Shown one piece after another: positions 10,797-23,051 of a DNA stretch of 64,000 bases (position 1 is the stretch's first letter; the number at the start of each line of letters is the position of its first letter). The notes under the pieces are model-generated. The model saw only the letters and a program-made list of their open reading frames with translations, did not search any database and was not told the DNA's origin. Source of the DNA: Bidens hawaiensis. Taxonomy: Eukaryota; Streptophyta; Magnoliopsida; Asterales; Asteraceae. A program made the position numbers and the translations under genes. The stretch lies in contig JAIQDT010000298.1 of NCBI GenBank assembly GCA_021521415.1, forward strand, positions 59,632-123,631, read 5' to 3'.

Positions 10797-13700
10797 AATT
10801 TCTCTTTTTGCAGGAACAGGCCACTCCATTGAACGATATATGGTATATGGATAGTGGTTGTTCTAGGCACATGACTTGTGACAAGTGGTCACTTGTGAAT
10901 TATGCAGAGAAATATGAGGGTCCAGTTACCTTTGGGAGTGATGAAAATGGTGGAAAGATTGTAGGTAAAGGGATATTGACAAATGGGAAGGTGTCTTTTG
11001 ACAATGTCTTTCATGTTGAGGGACTACAATACAATTTGTTGAGTATATCTCAAATATGTAATAAGGGTTACAAAGTCAGTTTTGATGATTCTCATTGTTT
11101 CATCTGAAAACCTGAGTTTGTGATCCCACCTGAAATGATTATGATGATGGCACCAAGAAATGGCAACCTGTATGAGTTGAATATGAAAGATGCTATTTCA
11201 AGAGGTGGTGCATGTTTTGTTTCCAAAGCCACTAAAAATGAATCTAAATTGTGGCATAGGAAGTTGTGTCATGTGAACTTGAAGAATATGAATAGACTGG
11301 TCAACGGTGAACATGTGATTGGTTTGCCTACAAGAGGATTTAAGTTAGATGATCATTGTGACTCATGTCAGAAGGGAAAACAACACAAGTCTACTCATAA
11401 GACAAAGCTCTTCAATTCAATTGATCAACCTCTTGAGTTACTTCACATGGATCTTTTTGGTCCTGTGAGTGTACCAAGTATTGGAAAGAAGAGATACTGT
11501 TTGGTGATCATTGATGACTATTCAAGATATACTTGGGTTTATTTCGTAAGTACCAAAGATGAGTCTGCTGAGTGGATCAAGGGTTGTGTTACAATGATTG
11601 AAAACAAACTAAATAAGAAAGTAAAGATGATAAGAAGTGACAATAGTACTGAGTTCAGGAATGGAGTTATGGAAGAATTTTGTGCTTTGAAAGGAATAAT
11701 GCAACAATTTTCAGCTCCAAAAACTCCTAAACAAAATGGTGTTGCAGAATGGAGAAACAGAACACTAATTGAAGCTGCAAGAACCATGTTGGCTGATGCT
11801 AACTTACCTGTCACATTCTGGGCTGAAGCAATCAACACTGCTTGTTATGTTCAGAACAGAGTGCTTGTGAACAAAAGGCATAATAAAACTCATTATGAGA
11901 TTTTCAATAATAGAAAGCCTTACATCAAGTTCTTCAAGCCCTTTGGGTGCAAATGTTTTTTATTAAACACTAGAGACTATTTGAACATGTTTCAAACTAA
12001 GTCACTAGATTGTTTCTTTGTTGGATATTCAACTCACTCAAAGGCATACAGAGTCTATGTGAAAGATCACATGAGTGTGATAGAGTCATCTGACATTATT
12101 TTTAATGAGAATCAATTCAACACAGTCAGTGGTGCAACATGGCTGTTTGATCATGAAAAGTTAATAAAGTCATTCAAGATTTATTCTGAAGACTTTGATG
12201 ATACATTCTACAAGACCAGTGTACTTGAAGAAGCTGCAACAACAACAAGATTTCAAGACTTGTTTCAAAGTTTGAATCTGGGAAACAATGGTACATCAAC
12301 TTCAGGACAAACCAATGATGAAGCACCAGAGTTTCATGATGCAGGAGCTGATTTGATCATTGAAGAACCTGAAATCAATGAAACAAATCTTGACACAAAT
12401 TTGTCTACAAATATGATAATACAAACTCCTACTGTTGAAAAGAATCATCCTGCTGAAAATATCATTGGTGACTTGCATGAAAGAGTAACAATAAGTCATT
12501 CTGAGATAGCAAACATCTGTCTGTACTCTTGCTTTCTATCCCAATTAGAACCAAAGAATATTGCTCAAGCTTTAAAACACAATAGTTGGGTAGAGGCAAT
12601 GCAAGAGGAATTGGCCCAGTTTAGAGATTTACAAGTATGGGATCTTGTAGACAAGCCACATGACAGATATGCAATTGGAACCAAATGGGTGTTCAGAAAC
12701 AAATGGGATGAAAGGGGTTTGGTGATTAAGAACAAAGCTAGACTTGTAGCACTGGGATGTCTTCAAAAAGAAGGGATAGACTTTGAGGAAGTGTTTGCAC
12801 CAGTTGCAAGACTGAAGCCATAAAAATTTTTCTTGCATATGCTGCCTCAAAGAACATTAAAGTATTCCAGCTTGATGTCAAATCTGCATTCCTTAATGGA
12901 AAGATTGATGAAGAAGTGTATGTAGCTCAACCACAAGGTTTTGAGGATCCCATGTATCCAAACAGGGTGTATAAGTTAAACAAAGCCCTTTATGGTTTGC
13001 ATCAGGCTCCTAGAGCATGGTATGATGAGTTATCAACTCATTTACTTGAAAATGGCTTCACAAGGGGATAACTCAACAAGACAAAGACACTCTTCTACAG
13101 AAGAAAAGGGTCAGATTTGCTGCTTTTACAAGTCTATGTTGATGATATCATCTTTGGATCTACAAATGAAAATATATGTTTGGAGTTTGAAGAGGTGATG
13201 AAGTCCAAGTACAGCATGAGTTCCATGGGTGAAATGAATTTCTTTCTGGGACTGCAAGTTCAACAAAAGGATGAAGGAATCTTCATTCACCAAGCTAAGT
13301 ATGTGCAGGACATTCTGAATAAGTTCAACTGTCATGACTACAAGGCTGCCTCAACTCCAATGGACACCAAAGAAAAGATGATAGCTGATGAAAAGGGGGA
13401 GTCAGTTGATGAACATGAATACAGAGCCAAGATTGGATCTCTGATGTATCTAACGGCAACAAGACCGGATATCATGTTTGCTGTGTGTGTATGTGCTAGG
13501 TTCCAATCAAATCCAAAAGTCTTCCACATGAATGTTGTGAAAAGAATATTCATATATTTGAAGGGAAGACCAGACTTAGGGATTTGGTATCAAAAGAACC
13601 AATCATTTGATCTGATTGCATATACAGACAGTGATTATGATGGATGCAGTATGAGTAGAAAGTCAACATCAGGGGGATGCCAGTTTTTGGGTGAAAGGCT

Positions 13701-14085
13701 AGTGTCATGGCAATGTAAAAAACAGACCACAGTGTCAATCTCCACTGCAGAAGCTGAATATGTTGCTGCATCTGCCTGCTGTGCACAAGTTCTCTGGATT
13801 CAGAATCAGATGCTGGACTATGGTTTGAATTTTCTAAACACCCCTATTCTGATTGATAACACTGCTATATATTTTACTGTTAAAAATCCTGTGCAACATT
13901 CTAAGACTAAGCACATTGAAATCAGACATCACTTCATCAGAGATTGCAGTGAAAAAGGTTTGATTGAAATGCAAAGAGTTGATACAAGTGATAATCTGGC
14001 TGACCTATTCACCAAACTACTTGATAGAACCAGGTTCAACTTTCTTTTGAAAGCCCTGGGAATGATCAACTCTTATGAAATCTGA
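10797..14085 (+). pseudogene. pol: SirA pol: protease, integrase, RT, RNase H
   Basis: Protease with WYMDSGCSRHMT near 10840. Integrase zinc domain (WHRKLCHVN...CDSCQKGK) about 11250-11390; catalytic Asp in HMDLFGP, Asp in IRSDNSTEF (Ser where Gly is usual) and Glu in NGVAEWRNRT. RT begins near 12590; the core has [11 protein letters not shown] and VYVDD near 13130; RNase H has AYTDSDYDG and STAEAEYVAA; the C-terminus is near GMINSYEI at 14085. Damage: in-frame TGA at 11105-11107, a frameshift at about 12815-12830 just inside RT, and another with a stop near 13065-13085. Not able to give a single polyprotein. Confidence 0.92.
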
Positions 14086-16311
14086 TTAAGGATGTGTGCT
14101 TGGTTGTGTACCTCTATGTGCTACTTGAATATTTTAGAAGAGGTCACACATGTTGAATATGTTGCTGAATATGTTGATGAAGATGTTGCTAAATATGTTA
14201 CTGAGTATGTTCTATGCTATCTGACTTAACTGTTTCTATGTGTGTCTCTCTGTGATAACTGTTTATTTTCTTAGAGATTACACATATTGAATATGTTTCA
14301 ACTGAATGTTGATTGAATATGTTCTGATTATGTCACTGTTTTGAAGTTAACTGATAGGTGGTTAAGTAACTATCTGTGCAATTTGTTTGAAATTGATGAT
14401 AATTCTTGACTATCATGTTAACTGATCTAATGTTATGATAAGTAGTTTGATCTGTTTAGGTGAGATTAATTGCTTATATAATGTCATGAGTAATCACATG
14501 TTTATGGTTACTTGAATATGTTCTTAATCTGATCTTCTGAAGTTGTTAAGATAGAATAGACATTGAATGTGAGTACAGTCTGTTTTTCTTGATGATGAAA
14601 TAATGATTAAGATTTGAGTATGTGATTCAACTATTTATGTCAAAATGTGTTTTATGACAAAATTAAGTGATAAAATGAATTTTCTAATGAATTTTGCATA
14701 ATACTATATTTTGGTCAAAACGTGAGCAAGTTGATTAATGGTGTGGAGATATGATAAGATTATTCAGTTCAAGCTTTTAAGAAGCTTAATAGAAGGATTT
14801 TTATAGGGAAAGGTCTCAAGTAGTTATTTTTGCTGAAAATTATCTCATTTGCCCAGTTGGAAGGACATGCACTTGTGTATGTTTGGTCCTCAAATCTCTA
14901 TAGATTCAAAGGATAGCCATTGACCTGAAAACTGAATGCATTTGGGGCAATTATGACTTGTTTCTTATTTCTTCACTTAAAACTATGTCAATAACTCTGA
15001 CTTTGATAGGACATATATTCACATGTATGTTTGGTTCTGTTGACCACCTTTGGTCAAACAGGATAGCCATTAACCTGACAAAGAAGAGGTATTGGGGTGA
15101 TTGAATATTAAACTGTATTTTTGGGAAATGATAGCGCATTGACTACTTAGCTGATCATATGGAATTATTAGGCTAAAAAGGCCTTAGTATAGTCATTAAC
15201 ATGTATGGTTGCTTTCCCATGATGATGTAAAATCTAAGGCGATATAAACATAATGAATATGCTAATCTTTATGTGGAGATGCATAGTTGTTTTTCATGCC
15301 TCAAGATAGATATCTCCGAATGATATTCAGAAAAGTGATTACCCAGTCATACACAAGCCTGTTGTTATTTGGTCAACCAAAATGAAACATTTTTTTTAAT
15401 ATGACAAAGAACATGCTTTAAGAAAATATGAGAAAATATCAAAAACAAGGGGAAGAATGAATAAGTCAATCAAAAGTTGATAAATGTTTTAAATATTTTA
15501 TCAAACAAGAGGTTACAACAAGAACTACAAAGATGTTGACAAAATATGTCTCATCTTGAATGAAAGGCATGTTGCTAACTGTAAGTCCAACGTTCAACCT
15601 CTATACATGTTTGAATATCAAAAGTCCAAAAATACAATAAGTTCTGTCATACAAAAACTATTTTTGATCAAATACAGGAGGTTGGAGTCAAATTGGGGTG
15701 ATCTGGGAAAGCCAAATTAGCTTTGAGAAGAGATATGAGGCATCAGAGCACAGTGTTGACCATTATTGCATTATCCTCAAATTGAACCATAATCATATCA
15801 CCAAAGAGATGAAAATCTTGCTAAGTTTATACCTGCTGTTAACCTATCTAAGTTGTCATAATAATGCTGAGAGTGAAGTATTGAGAACGCTACTTAGTTA
15901 ATATGATCCCATTCCTGAGATCTTTTCAGTTTATGAAAGAAATTGTTTTGAAGTGAAGTATAACTGAAATTTGATCTCTTAATGCACCATTTGCTCTTAA
16001 ACTGTGTTCTGAAATGATACATAACTTAGAAATGTCTTTGACAAGTGGTTTAAGTCAAAAAGTGGCATTTTGCCTAAAAAGGTTGAATATGTAAGCTCGA
16101 GTAAGGTTTGATGATTTATAACCTTCTCGAGCACAAACTGTTTGAATATATATTTTCGGGTAAGGTTTAACCTTTCCGAGTACAAAACAGTTGATTATGT
16201 GTGAATATGTAAGTTCGACTAAGGCTTGATGATTTATAACCTTCTCGAGCACAAACTGTTTGAATATGTATTTTCGGCTTGATGATTTATTACCTTCTCG
16301 AGCACAAACTG
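14086..16311 (+). other. SirA pol-distal noncoding region
   Basis: About 2.2 kb with no credible ORF, but conserved in order and sequence with SirF (about 48600-50739, minus) and, more distantly, CopD (30061-31100). It contains a paired hairpin module (14861-15080), a strongly shared block AAAAGTGATTAC near 15331-15345, and another near 15690-15880 around GGAAAGCCAAAT and ATACCTGC. From about 16085 it enters the first few CCGAGTAAGG-like motifs of the array seen fully in SirF, then breaks off at 16311. A 67-codon frame at 15698-15901 matches a SirF frame only because the nucleotides are conserved. Confidence 0.75.
14861..15080 (+). other. Paired hairpin RNA module (SirA)
   Basis: Two copies, 14861-14930 and 15009-15080. 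Each reads GGACAT - hairpin I - TTTGGTyC - hairpin II - GGATAGCCATTrACCTGA. In the first, hairpin I pairs ACATGCAC with GTGTATGT and hairpin II pairs AATCT with AGATT. In the second, hairpin II pairs TTGACC with GGTCAA. The same plan with different stem sequences recurs in CopD at 30136-30350 and in SirF at 49871-50087. Role unknown; packaging, dimerisation or RNA export are options (inference). Confidence 0.6.
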
Positions 16312-16635
16312 CTTGCATATGCTGCCTCAAAGATCATTAAAGTATTCCAGCTTGATGTCAAATCTGCATTCCTTAATGGAAAGATTGATGAAGAAGTGTA
16401 TGTGGCTCAACCACCAGGTTTTGAGGATCCCATGTATCCAAACAGGGTGTATATGTTAAACAAAGCCCTTTATGGATTGCATCAGGCTCCTAGAGCATGG
16501 TATGATGAGTTATCAACTCATTTACTTGAAAATGGCTTCACAAGGGGAGCCACTGACACGACACTCTTCTACAGAAGAAAAGGGTCAGATTTGCTGCTTT
16601 TACAAGTCTATGTTGATGATATCATCTTTACAACA
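16312..16635 (+). pseudogene. Second copy of an RT segment, out of place
   Basis: Nearly identical to 12831-13155 of the same element: the RT core from LAYAASK through [12 protein letters not shown] to VYVDDIIF. It sits between the pol-distal noncoding region and the C-terminal half of the downstream ORF, where SirF has about 4.5 kb of spacer, internal promoter and N-terminal ORF. Unlike the main copy it keeps an open frame through the NGFTRG region. The right junction shares ACAACAGTG with the corresponding SirF position (about 44125), suggesting microhomology-driven template switching during reverse transcription. Confidence 0.85.
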
Positions 16636-18148
16636 GTGAGAAAGAGATAGTTTCAGAAAAGTTTGTGAAACAGGATGATAAGGTGGAATTGGAAGAATTA
16701 AAGAAGAAATATGATGGTATGTGTGGATATTTGATTGAGAAAGGCATGAAGCCTGATGTTGTAAGAAATCTGAGTAAAGAGGCGGTATTTGACCAGTATT
16801 CCAAAAGAAAAGAGAAAGAGTTAAAAAGGGTCTATACTGAGAGCACAATTCAAACTGAACTACCTGATGAGCCTCTAAAGAAGAAAAGAAGAATTCAGAC
16901 CATAAGGGAGAAGGAAAAGGAGCAAGTCAAACCTGTTGAAATTCCTATCCCTCAAGATGATGTACTGAACAAGAAACTGAACCATTCATGCCTTGGGAGA
17001 ATGAGGAAATGATCAATATCCTAAGAAACATAATGATAAACAAGAGAGGGATGACTGAAGCAGATTTCAATGTTTTGGAAAAAGAGGATTTGAAGACTCT
17101 GTTCTATCTGCAAAAAGGATGAGTGGGAAAAGGCATTGAGGGAAGGAGAAAATCCCAGATACTATGCTGATGGCAGATTTGTACCTGCTGGACCAGCAAG
17201 AACTCTAGGAATGATCAAAAAGTTAATTGAACTGGAGGCAGCTGGACATGACATTGTGGAGATAGCAAACCTTCCTACTGAGATGGTGGAAGCCATATAT
17301 GTGAAAACATTCAACTTGGGACCTCAAAAGCCCAAGAAATCAATTCCATTCAGACCTCCAATCCATCAAAGATTACCAAGAGGAAGAGGCCAAGGAGGAA
17401 GAGGAGAATCAAGCAGCTCAGTACAACAAAGAACAAGACCACAGTCTGATGTGGATCTACCAAGAGAGCTGTACTATGATTCAGTTACTGATTCTCTTAG
17501 AGTGATCATGGAGAGCAGATTGCTAAGGGAGATTGTGGTCAGAAGTGACTTCCTTGAGTATAATGAAGATCAATTAAGAAGGATGGCCACACTTCACTTG
17601 TATGACTTCAGAAACAGGGACAGATCAGCAGGAAGACAGATGAATGATTTATCTAAGTACTTACAGGAACAAGCTGCTAATGGATTCAGATTTTTGAAAG
17701 AAAAGAGAAGTTGGAGAATGATCCAACTCCACAAGTCAAAAGGGTCAGAGAAAATGAAGAGAATGGACAGGGCTGAACTGAACTACCAGATAAGAATCCG
17801 AGATCAGAATCCGCTGTCCGACATGGATACTTGTATAAGCTTGGGAAGAAGGATGAGAAGGCCAAACTACACAGTGCTGAAGAACGGTGTCATTACTGAA
17901 GTTGAATACAAAGAAGACACTAGTTACTATGTACTAAGAAACTCTGATGGAAAGGCCTGGCAACAATTAAGAAGGATGCAGATCTGACATGCTTACACAA
18001 TGATGATCTTACTGATATTAGAGACTTGGTGATACCAGAAGGACATACTCATTACCAAGTGCTCAATATCTTCAGAGAAAGAGAAGCATCGGTAATCCAG
18101 ATGAGAAGACAAGCAGCCTACAATGAAAGGAAAAGACAAAATAGATAG
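16636..18148 (+). pseudogene. Downstream (env-position) ORF, C-terminal part
   Basis: Homologous to the C-terminal third of the SirF downstream ORF (about 44110-42608). Shared landmarks: GMCGYL, GENPRYYADGRFVPAG, LPTEMVEAIYV, NLGPQKPKKS, a Gly/Arg-rich run, DLPRELYYDSVTD, SAGRQMNDLSKYL, then a basic end closing with TAG at 18146-18148. Broken by frameshifts near 16960-17020, 17110-17130 and 17960. Lys/Arg-rich regions suggest nucleic-acid contact, but I recognise no known catalytic or envelope fold. The position after pol is that of the sirevirus env-like gene; the sequence does not look like a glycoprotein. Confidence 0.75.
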
Positions 18149-18301
18149 AATAGGCTTTGCTTTGTAATGTCTTCGGACAAACCTTTGATTATGTAACTTT
18201 TACTTATGTAATTTGATTATGAAATTTGATGTGTATTTTGCTAATTGTATGTAACCTTAGAGTGTTTTGGTCAGCTGAGGTGTTCCAATCTAGGGGGAGA
18301 T
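18149..18301 (+). other. SirA pre-LTR region and polypurine tract
   Basis: Short AT-rich 3' region ending in the purine run TAGGGGGAGAT (18291-18301) immediately before the LTR start TGTTGGGTC. SirF has the matching tract at 42432-42443. Confidence 0.85.
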
Positions 18302-19532
18302 TGTTGGGTCAAGAATTTGACCCAAATGAGGAGATTTGACCTAAAAGAAGAATATGGAAGATTGGAATATTCTCAACCTCCTCAGAAACTGCTAAGTATT
18401 GAATCCGAGCACACCTTGGACCTTCGAGTAAGCTTTTACTTAGCCGTGTACGAGATTTTGCCTTCGGGGCAAGGTTTTCTTCAAATAGTCTTCTTAAGTG
18501 GATATCCGAGCAAGGTATGCTTTTTAGTGTTTTCCGAGTAAGGTTCATTAATTTGGCATATCCGAGTAAGGTTCACCTTGTCAAGCAGAGTTGTTCTTCA
18601 AGACCAAGTATTTTACTCTTCCGAGTAAGGTTTGGTCAACCAAGTCCAAGAAGCCAAGTAATTGGAAGACCGGGCAAGGTATTCTTTAATAATTATGGTC
18701 CGAGTATACTTGATGAGTTGATGGAATATCTCTAAGTTATATCGAGTAAGGTTCTGCTCAAGTAAGGTATGTACTCCCGAGTACGCCTTATCAATAAGTT
18801 GTTCAACTGACAATGAGCCGAACAGAATCATAGAAGAACAAGGTTGCTCGTAAGGATTTGTCGAGCAAAGTTTGATAAGTCCAAGAAGATTGAAGTCTAC
18901 TCGGTGAATATTTTACTTGGTAAAATATTCTTTAAGTAATGTCTACCCGGAAACTGATTCCGAGTACACTTCTATGTTTACCAAGTCTGAAGGAAGGCCG
19001 AGTACACTGCGTACCCGGAGACTGAAGTTTAATGAAAAGCCTACCCGGAAGACTTGTTTTACACTTAGTATATTTTTGAATATGTAAATTGAATATGTAC
19101 TATCAGGATAGGGTTTCTAGAAGGAATGACAGCCTGTCTCAGATTGGCAGGCCTAGAAATAGAATAATTAGGGCACGCCGCTATAAAAGGAGAGAGAGAC
19201 ACAATACGGATAAGACCGACACATTAATTGAAAGAATATTGTATGTGTGACGGCTGTCCTAGGATTCCTTCTAAACCCTAATCAATTATCATTTTGTATG
19301 ATTAACTTTATATAAATGGAAATCTTTTGAGTGAATCCTGTGGGTGTCTTCATATTTTGAATACTCATTGCAACCGTATGTTTGTTATTGATTCCACCTT
19401 TAACAAACGGTCATCTTTCTAAATATAGTAATCCGTCATTAACTCTCTGGTCAACACGATTAATTTTGTGTGAGTTATGACATGATTGATTAAGATCCGA
19501 GCCGAATCGACCATCATAATCGGGACCTGACA
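18302..19532 (+). repeat. SirA 3' LTR (1231 bp) with CCGAGTAAGG motif array
   Basis: Starts TGTTGGGTC after the polypurine tract and ends GGGACCTGACA. The end was set by alignment with the SirF LTR (ends GGGGCCCTACA) and by the start of CopB coding sequence. Roughly 15-18 copies of a degenerate motif (CCGAGTAAGGTT, CCGAGTACACTT, and inverted forms such as TACCCGGA) lie between 18400 and 19060, about every 30-60 bases, all upstream of a TATA box at 19182. The arrangement fits upstream control elements of the LTR promoter. Confidence 0.88.
19182..19189 (+). promoter_or_regulatory. SirA LTR TATA box
   Basis: TATAAAAG followed by a GA-rich run. The equivalent site in the SirF LTR reads TATAAATAG on the minus strand (about 41563-41571), so the position is conserved. 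Transcription likely starts 25-35 bases downstream, defining the start of R. Confidence 0.65.
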
Positions 19533-20097
19533 CTTGTGAGATTTTTGGTGATGTTTTCCCAAAGCCCAAGCCACACATTTTTCAACGGTCACAAAATCTT
19601 TGATTGGTAGACAACGCACTAAATTGTTTTTAGCAAGACGATTTAGATTTTTAATATTTGCATGACCAAGCCGATGATGCCAAAGCATCGCATTATGTTC
19701 TGACACTTTTGAAAACAGGCATGTTATTTTGTCAGGAACATTTTGGTTCATGTCGATCACATAAACATTATCTTTTCGTTGTCTGGTATAATTATACCAG
19801 GTTTCAGAATTAAGCACTCCTTTTTAGTAAAATGAGTAAAAAAATCTTTTCACAGATTTGTGACACCCTTATAAGAATGTGCTTCAATTCTGGAACAAAA
19901 TTGACATTTTCAAACTTCAACACACCATTACTTACAGTACCCTTTTGAGTGATTTTTCATTTCTCTCCTCCCGCAAAGGACACATACCCACCATTAAAAG
20001 TATGAATGTCGTGTAGCTGGGTGATGTCTCCTGTCATGTGCCTGGAACAACTACTATCAACATACCATGGTCTGATGATATTCCTCCATAGCTGTCC
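19533..20097 (-). pseudogene. pol: CopB pol start: protease and integrase N-terminus
   Basis: Protease region reads WYVDSSCSRHMTG: the catalytic D-S-G has become D-S-S. Then comes the usual GGYVSFAGG and the GAG-pre-integrase segment LWHHRLGHANIKNLNRLAK, with KCVAWALGKHH where the second Cys of the zinc site should be (Trp instead). Stops occur between about 19818 and 19990. Sequence before the protease resembles a 3' splice site (GTGCAG at 20097-20102 on the minus strand). Confidence 0.8.
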
Positions 20098-20114
20098 CTG
20101 CACGAAGCGCGGGA

Positions 20115-23051
20115 TTAATTAGATTTTGGTACCTAGTACATGCTTACACTGGGTGACCCTGACTCATCTATGGTTGATACTGACTGCCATGACATATCCT
20201 TTTGATCATCAAAAATATAATGATTTGATGCTTTCGCCGGAGACTTAGGCAACCATTTATGTCTGGAAGATTTGGAATTATAAGTACGAATAGTTGCATG
20301 ATCTCCGGTGCTTTAGACGTAGAATGATTAGATGAAACCATCTTCTTCTCCTGTTTTGGTCTATTGTTATTGTTTATATGAGATTTTGAACTTGAAACAC
20401 CCTTACTAAACCTTCTTTTGATCATGTTGGGTTTGGTCTGATGAGGACTAAACCTGCCAGATTTGTTTCGATTCCAATCATCGTCAAAGGAACTAGCCGA
20501 ATAATGTCTAAACCTATGCCTATATGCATTATGTGGCACGTATGGCGTATTCCTTTGATAAAATCCGTAGTATGGGATGTACGGACGATGTGGACAGTTT
20601 CTGGCAATATGACCAAGAGTGCCACAATTAACACATGTCTGACGTTTTATGAAAAATTCACTCTTGTCAGCTCCTTGTTTGGACTGGTTGTGTGGACCAG
20701 TCTGTTTGGATTTGCGAGAATTCACATTTTCCCTTTTTAACTTATCACCTTGTTTGTCGTTAGAGCATCCCTCCTTGACAAACTTAGGTGCAACATATTT
20801 TTCTGATGTTTTTGAATTTTTTGAAATTTTGTTTTTTTTTGAAATCACATTATTAGAATTTGAGGTTTCAACCGAATCAATCACACAAGTATCCTTGCTC
20901 TTTAAAACAGAGTCCACACAAACAGTCGGAATAATAGAATTCAAACCAGGAAGTTCTAAGGAAACATTAGAAATAAAATAATTATCAAAATCAAAGCTAG
21001 GGTCGTCATCCTCATCAGTCCACTCCTTCACAATTACTTTTTCTGCACATGAAGAAGACACATTAGAATCGTCCATACTTGAGGTAGATGGACCAGTATT
21101 CGCAGAGCCGGTCCCATAACCCTTATCTTGTTTACCATATTTCCTTGTCCTTTATCTTTTCTTCCTATTCCCCTCACCTTCATTTTCCTTCCACCTCAAC
21201 TGATTCTCAACCATTGAGTTGACAACTTTACTGGAACCATCGAATTTCTTAAAATCAAGTTCATCCTTTTCAAACTTGCTAGTCAAATTTAAAATTTCAG
21301 ATTTGGCGGTTTCCAATTTAGCCGTTAACTCAGCGATTTCTTGCTTAGCATCAAGATAGTGACAGCTCTTAATACTAAAGTCAGACTTAAGTTTCTTAAT
21401 GTCTCTGTTGAGAGATTCAATTTTCTCTAAAAAACCTTTTTCATTTTTCTTGAGTTAAAAGATCTCTGATTTTATTCTTTTCATATCTCTAATCAGACTG
21501 TCATTATGAAGTTGATACATCTCTATTTTCTCACCACAATTTAAAGAACATGGTTGAAAATGTACCTCAGATGAATCCGGAGAAGTGAACGCCATGTATG
21601 CAAACTGGAGCTCCTTGACCTTCTCCTCAGTAGCGTTCTCCTCTTCAGATTCCTCAACTGTTGCAAAATTTGCAGTTTGATTCCCAATGTTCAGCGCAGC
21701 CATCTGACCTTTCCATGAGAACTTTTGAGCAACCATACCCCTTTCACCATTTCCAGAACTACCTCCAGCTTCACCCCGAGCATTTCCAACAGGAACCAAG
21801 GCCCTTTCAGTATTTCCTTCCGTAGCTGGATTAGTACATTCACGAGCAAAATGACCCGGCTCGTGACAGCTGTAACATCTGAGTGGCTCTTTGTTAAAAC
21901 CCACCTTTTGGTTATTAGGCATGTTCCAGATATTTCTACCCGTATTCTTGGTAAACTTCTTTGCACGGAAAACTGCCATGGCAATTTGCCACGAGATGTC
22001 CATTTCTTCAACATCATCGGGATGCATGATAGCAATTCATGAATCCCGCCATTAAAGCAATATTTTCTTGAGTTTCTTTAGGTATAGTGGGAATCTGGTT
22101 GGAGTTTACAATAGGAGTGGTTTTGCCAGAATCACTGGCATACTGACCAGATTTGGTAAAAAATACTGGAGCTGGATTAGGTGCATTTGACGACGATGAT
22201 TGACCGAAGGTGGACGAGAACATCTGAATGTTTCCCTGTGGTGGTTGTTGAGTAGATTTGAACAGTGAGAAGCTATCTTGAGACATGATGGCACTATTAG
22301 AGGCAACGTTATAACCAGCAACACTATAAGAACTCGCATGATTTATTGCCCGTTGTTCATCATCCATATCGCATACTTTAATGGTAGCAATCATTTCTGT
22401 CATGCTCGTTCTATTGAGTTCTTTGGTCTTTTTGATAACTGCAACATTCATATCCCAATTTTTTGGCAGAGAGTTCACTAGTTTGTTGTTATTTTCTGAG
22501 GTTTGCAGAAAAATCCCAGCACTTCTCATTTCAGTTACTAGGGATATAAACCTCTGAATTTGAGATTCCAATGTCTCTCCCTGAACATGATTAAACACAT
22601 TAAACTTTTGTCGCAACAAATCCTGGCGACTTCTCTTCATGTCCTCATTACCCTCATAGACTTCTATCAATGCGGCCCACAATTCCTTTGCTGATTGGAG
22701 CTTTCTAAACTGGCGAGCAATCTCGGGTGAAAGTGCCATAGTTAGAGTTGATAAAGCTTTCTTGTCTTCTTCAACTTTTACAAAGTCATCATCATCGTAT
22801 TGAGCAACCGGTTTCACAAGAACCTCAGTTGAACCAGCCCTTTGATAAGTAATCCTTTGTGGTCCCCTCACGATACTTCTCCAAATCTTTGAATGTTTCA
22901 TTTTGGCATAATGTTCGAAACGGAATTTCCATTCACTGAAACCCTCGTGAGATAACAAACGTGGTATACGAGTAGCAGTGCCTATGATGGAGTCAAGTTC
23001 ATGGTGAAGTGACGAGTTGGTTGAATTGCTGCCATTAGTTAATTGTGCCAT
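20115..23051 (-). pseudogene. gag: CopB gag
   Basis: ATG at 23051. N-terminal capsid region of the UBN2 type (LLSHEGFSEWKFRFEHYAKM, then AKELWAALIEVYEG) to about 22014. A frameshift near 22020 leads into HPDDVEEMDISWQIAMAV and the knuckle CYSCHEPGHFAREC near 21880. A coiled-coil-like stretch has a stop at 21455; a second knuckle CVNCGTLGHIARNC lies near 20600. The gag end reads VPKSN then TAA (20115-20117). Two knuckles separated by a long Ser/Lys-rich linker are typical of this Copia group. Broken by one frameshift and several stops. Confidence 0.85.

Larger units (their letters stand above)
10101..19532 (+). mobile_element. SirA: sirevirus-like Ty1/copia element, 3' part, rearranged
   Basis: Begins where TekA inserted (inside the gag zinc knuckle) and runs through gag tail, protease, integrase, RT, RNase H, a long noncoding spacer, a misplaced second RT piece, the C-terminal part of a downstream ORF, polypurine tract and 3' LTR. 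Domain order protease-integrase-RT-RNase H marks Copia. The long pol-to-LTR region with an extra ORF is a sirevirus trait. SirF (41167-53413) is the same family in opposite orientation. The 5' part lies left of the window. It ends in CopB at 19532/19533. Confidence 0.9.

Noticed and set aside
15698..15901. 67-codon frame in the SirA spacer with a SirF counterpart at 48977-49171
   Set aside because: Similarity is at nucleotide level and extends beyond the frame; starts and stops do not correspond, and CopD has no frame there.
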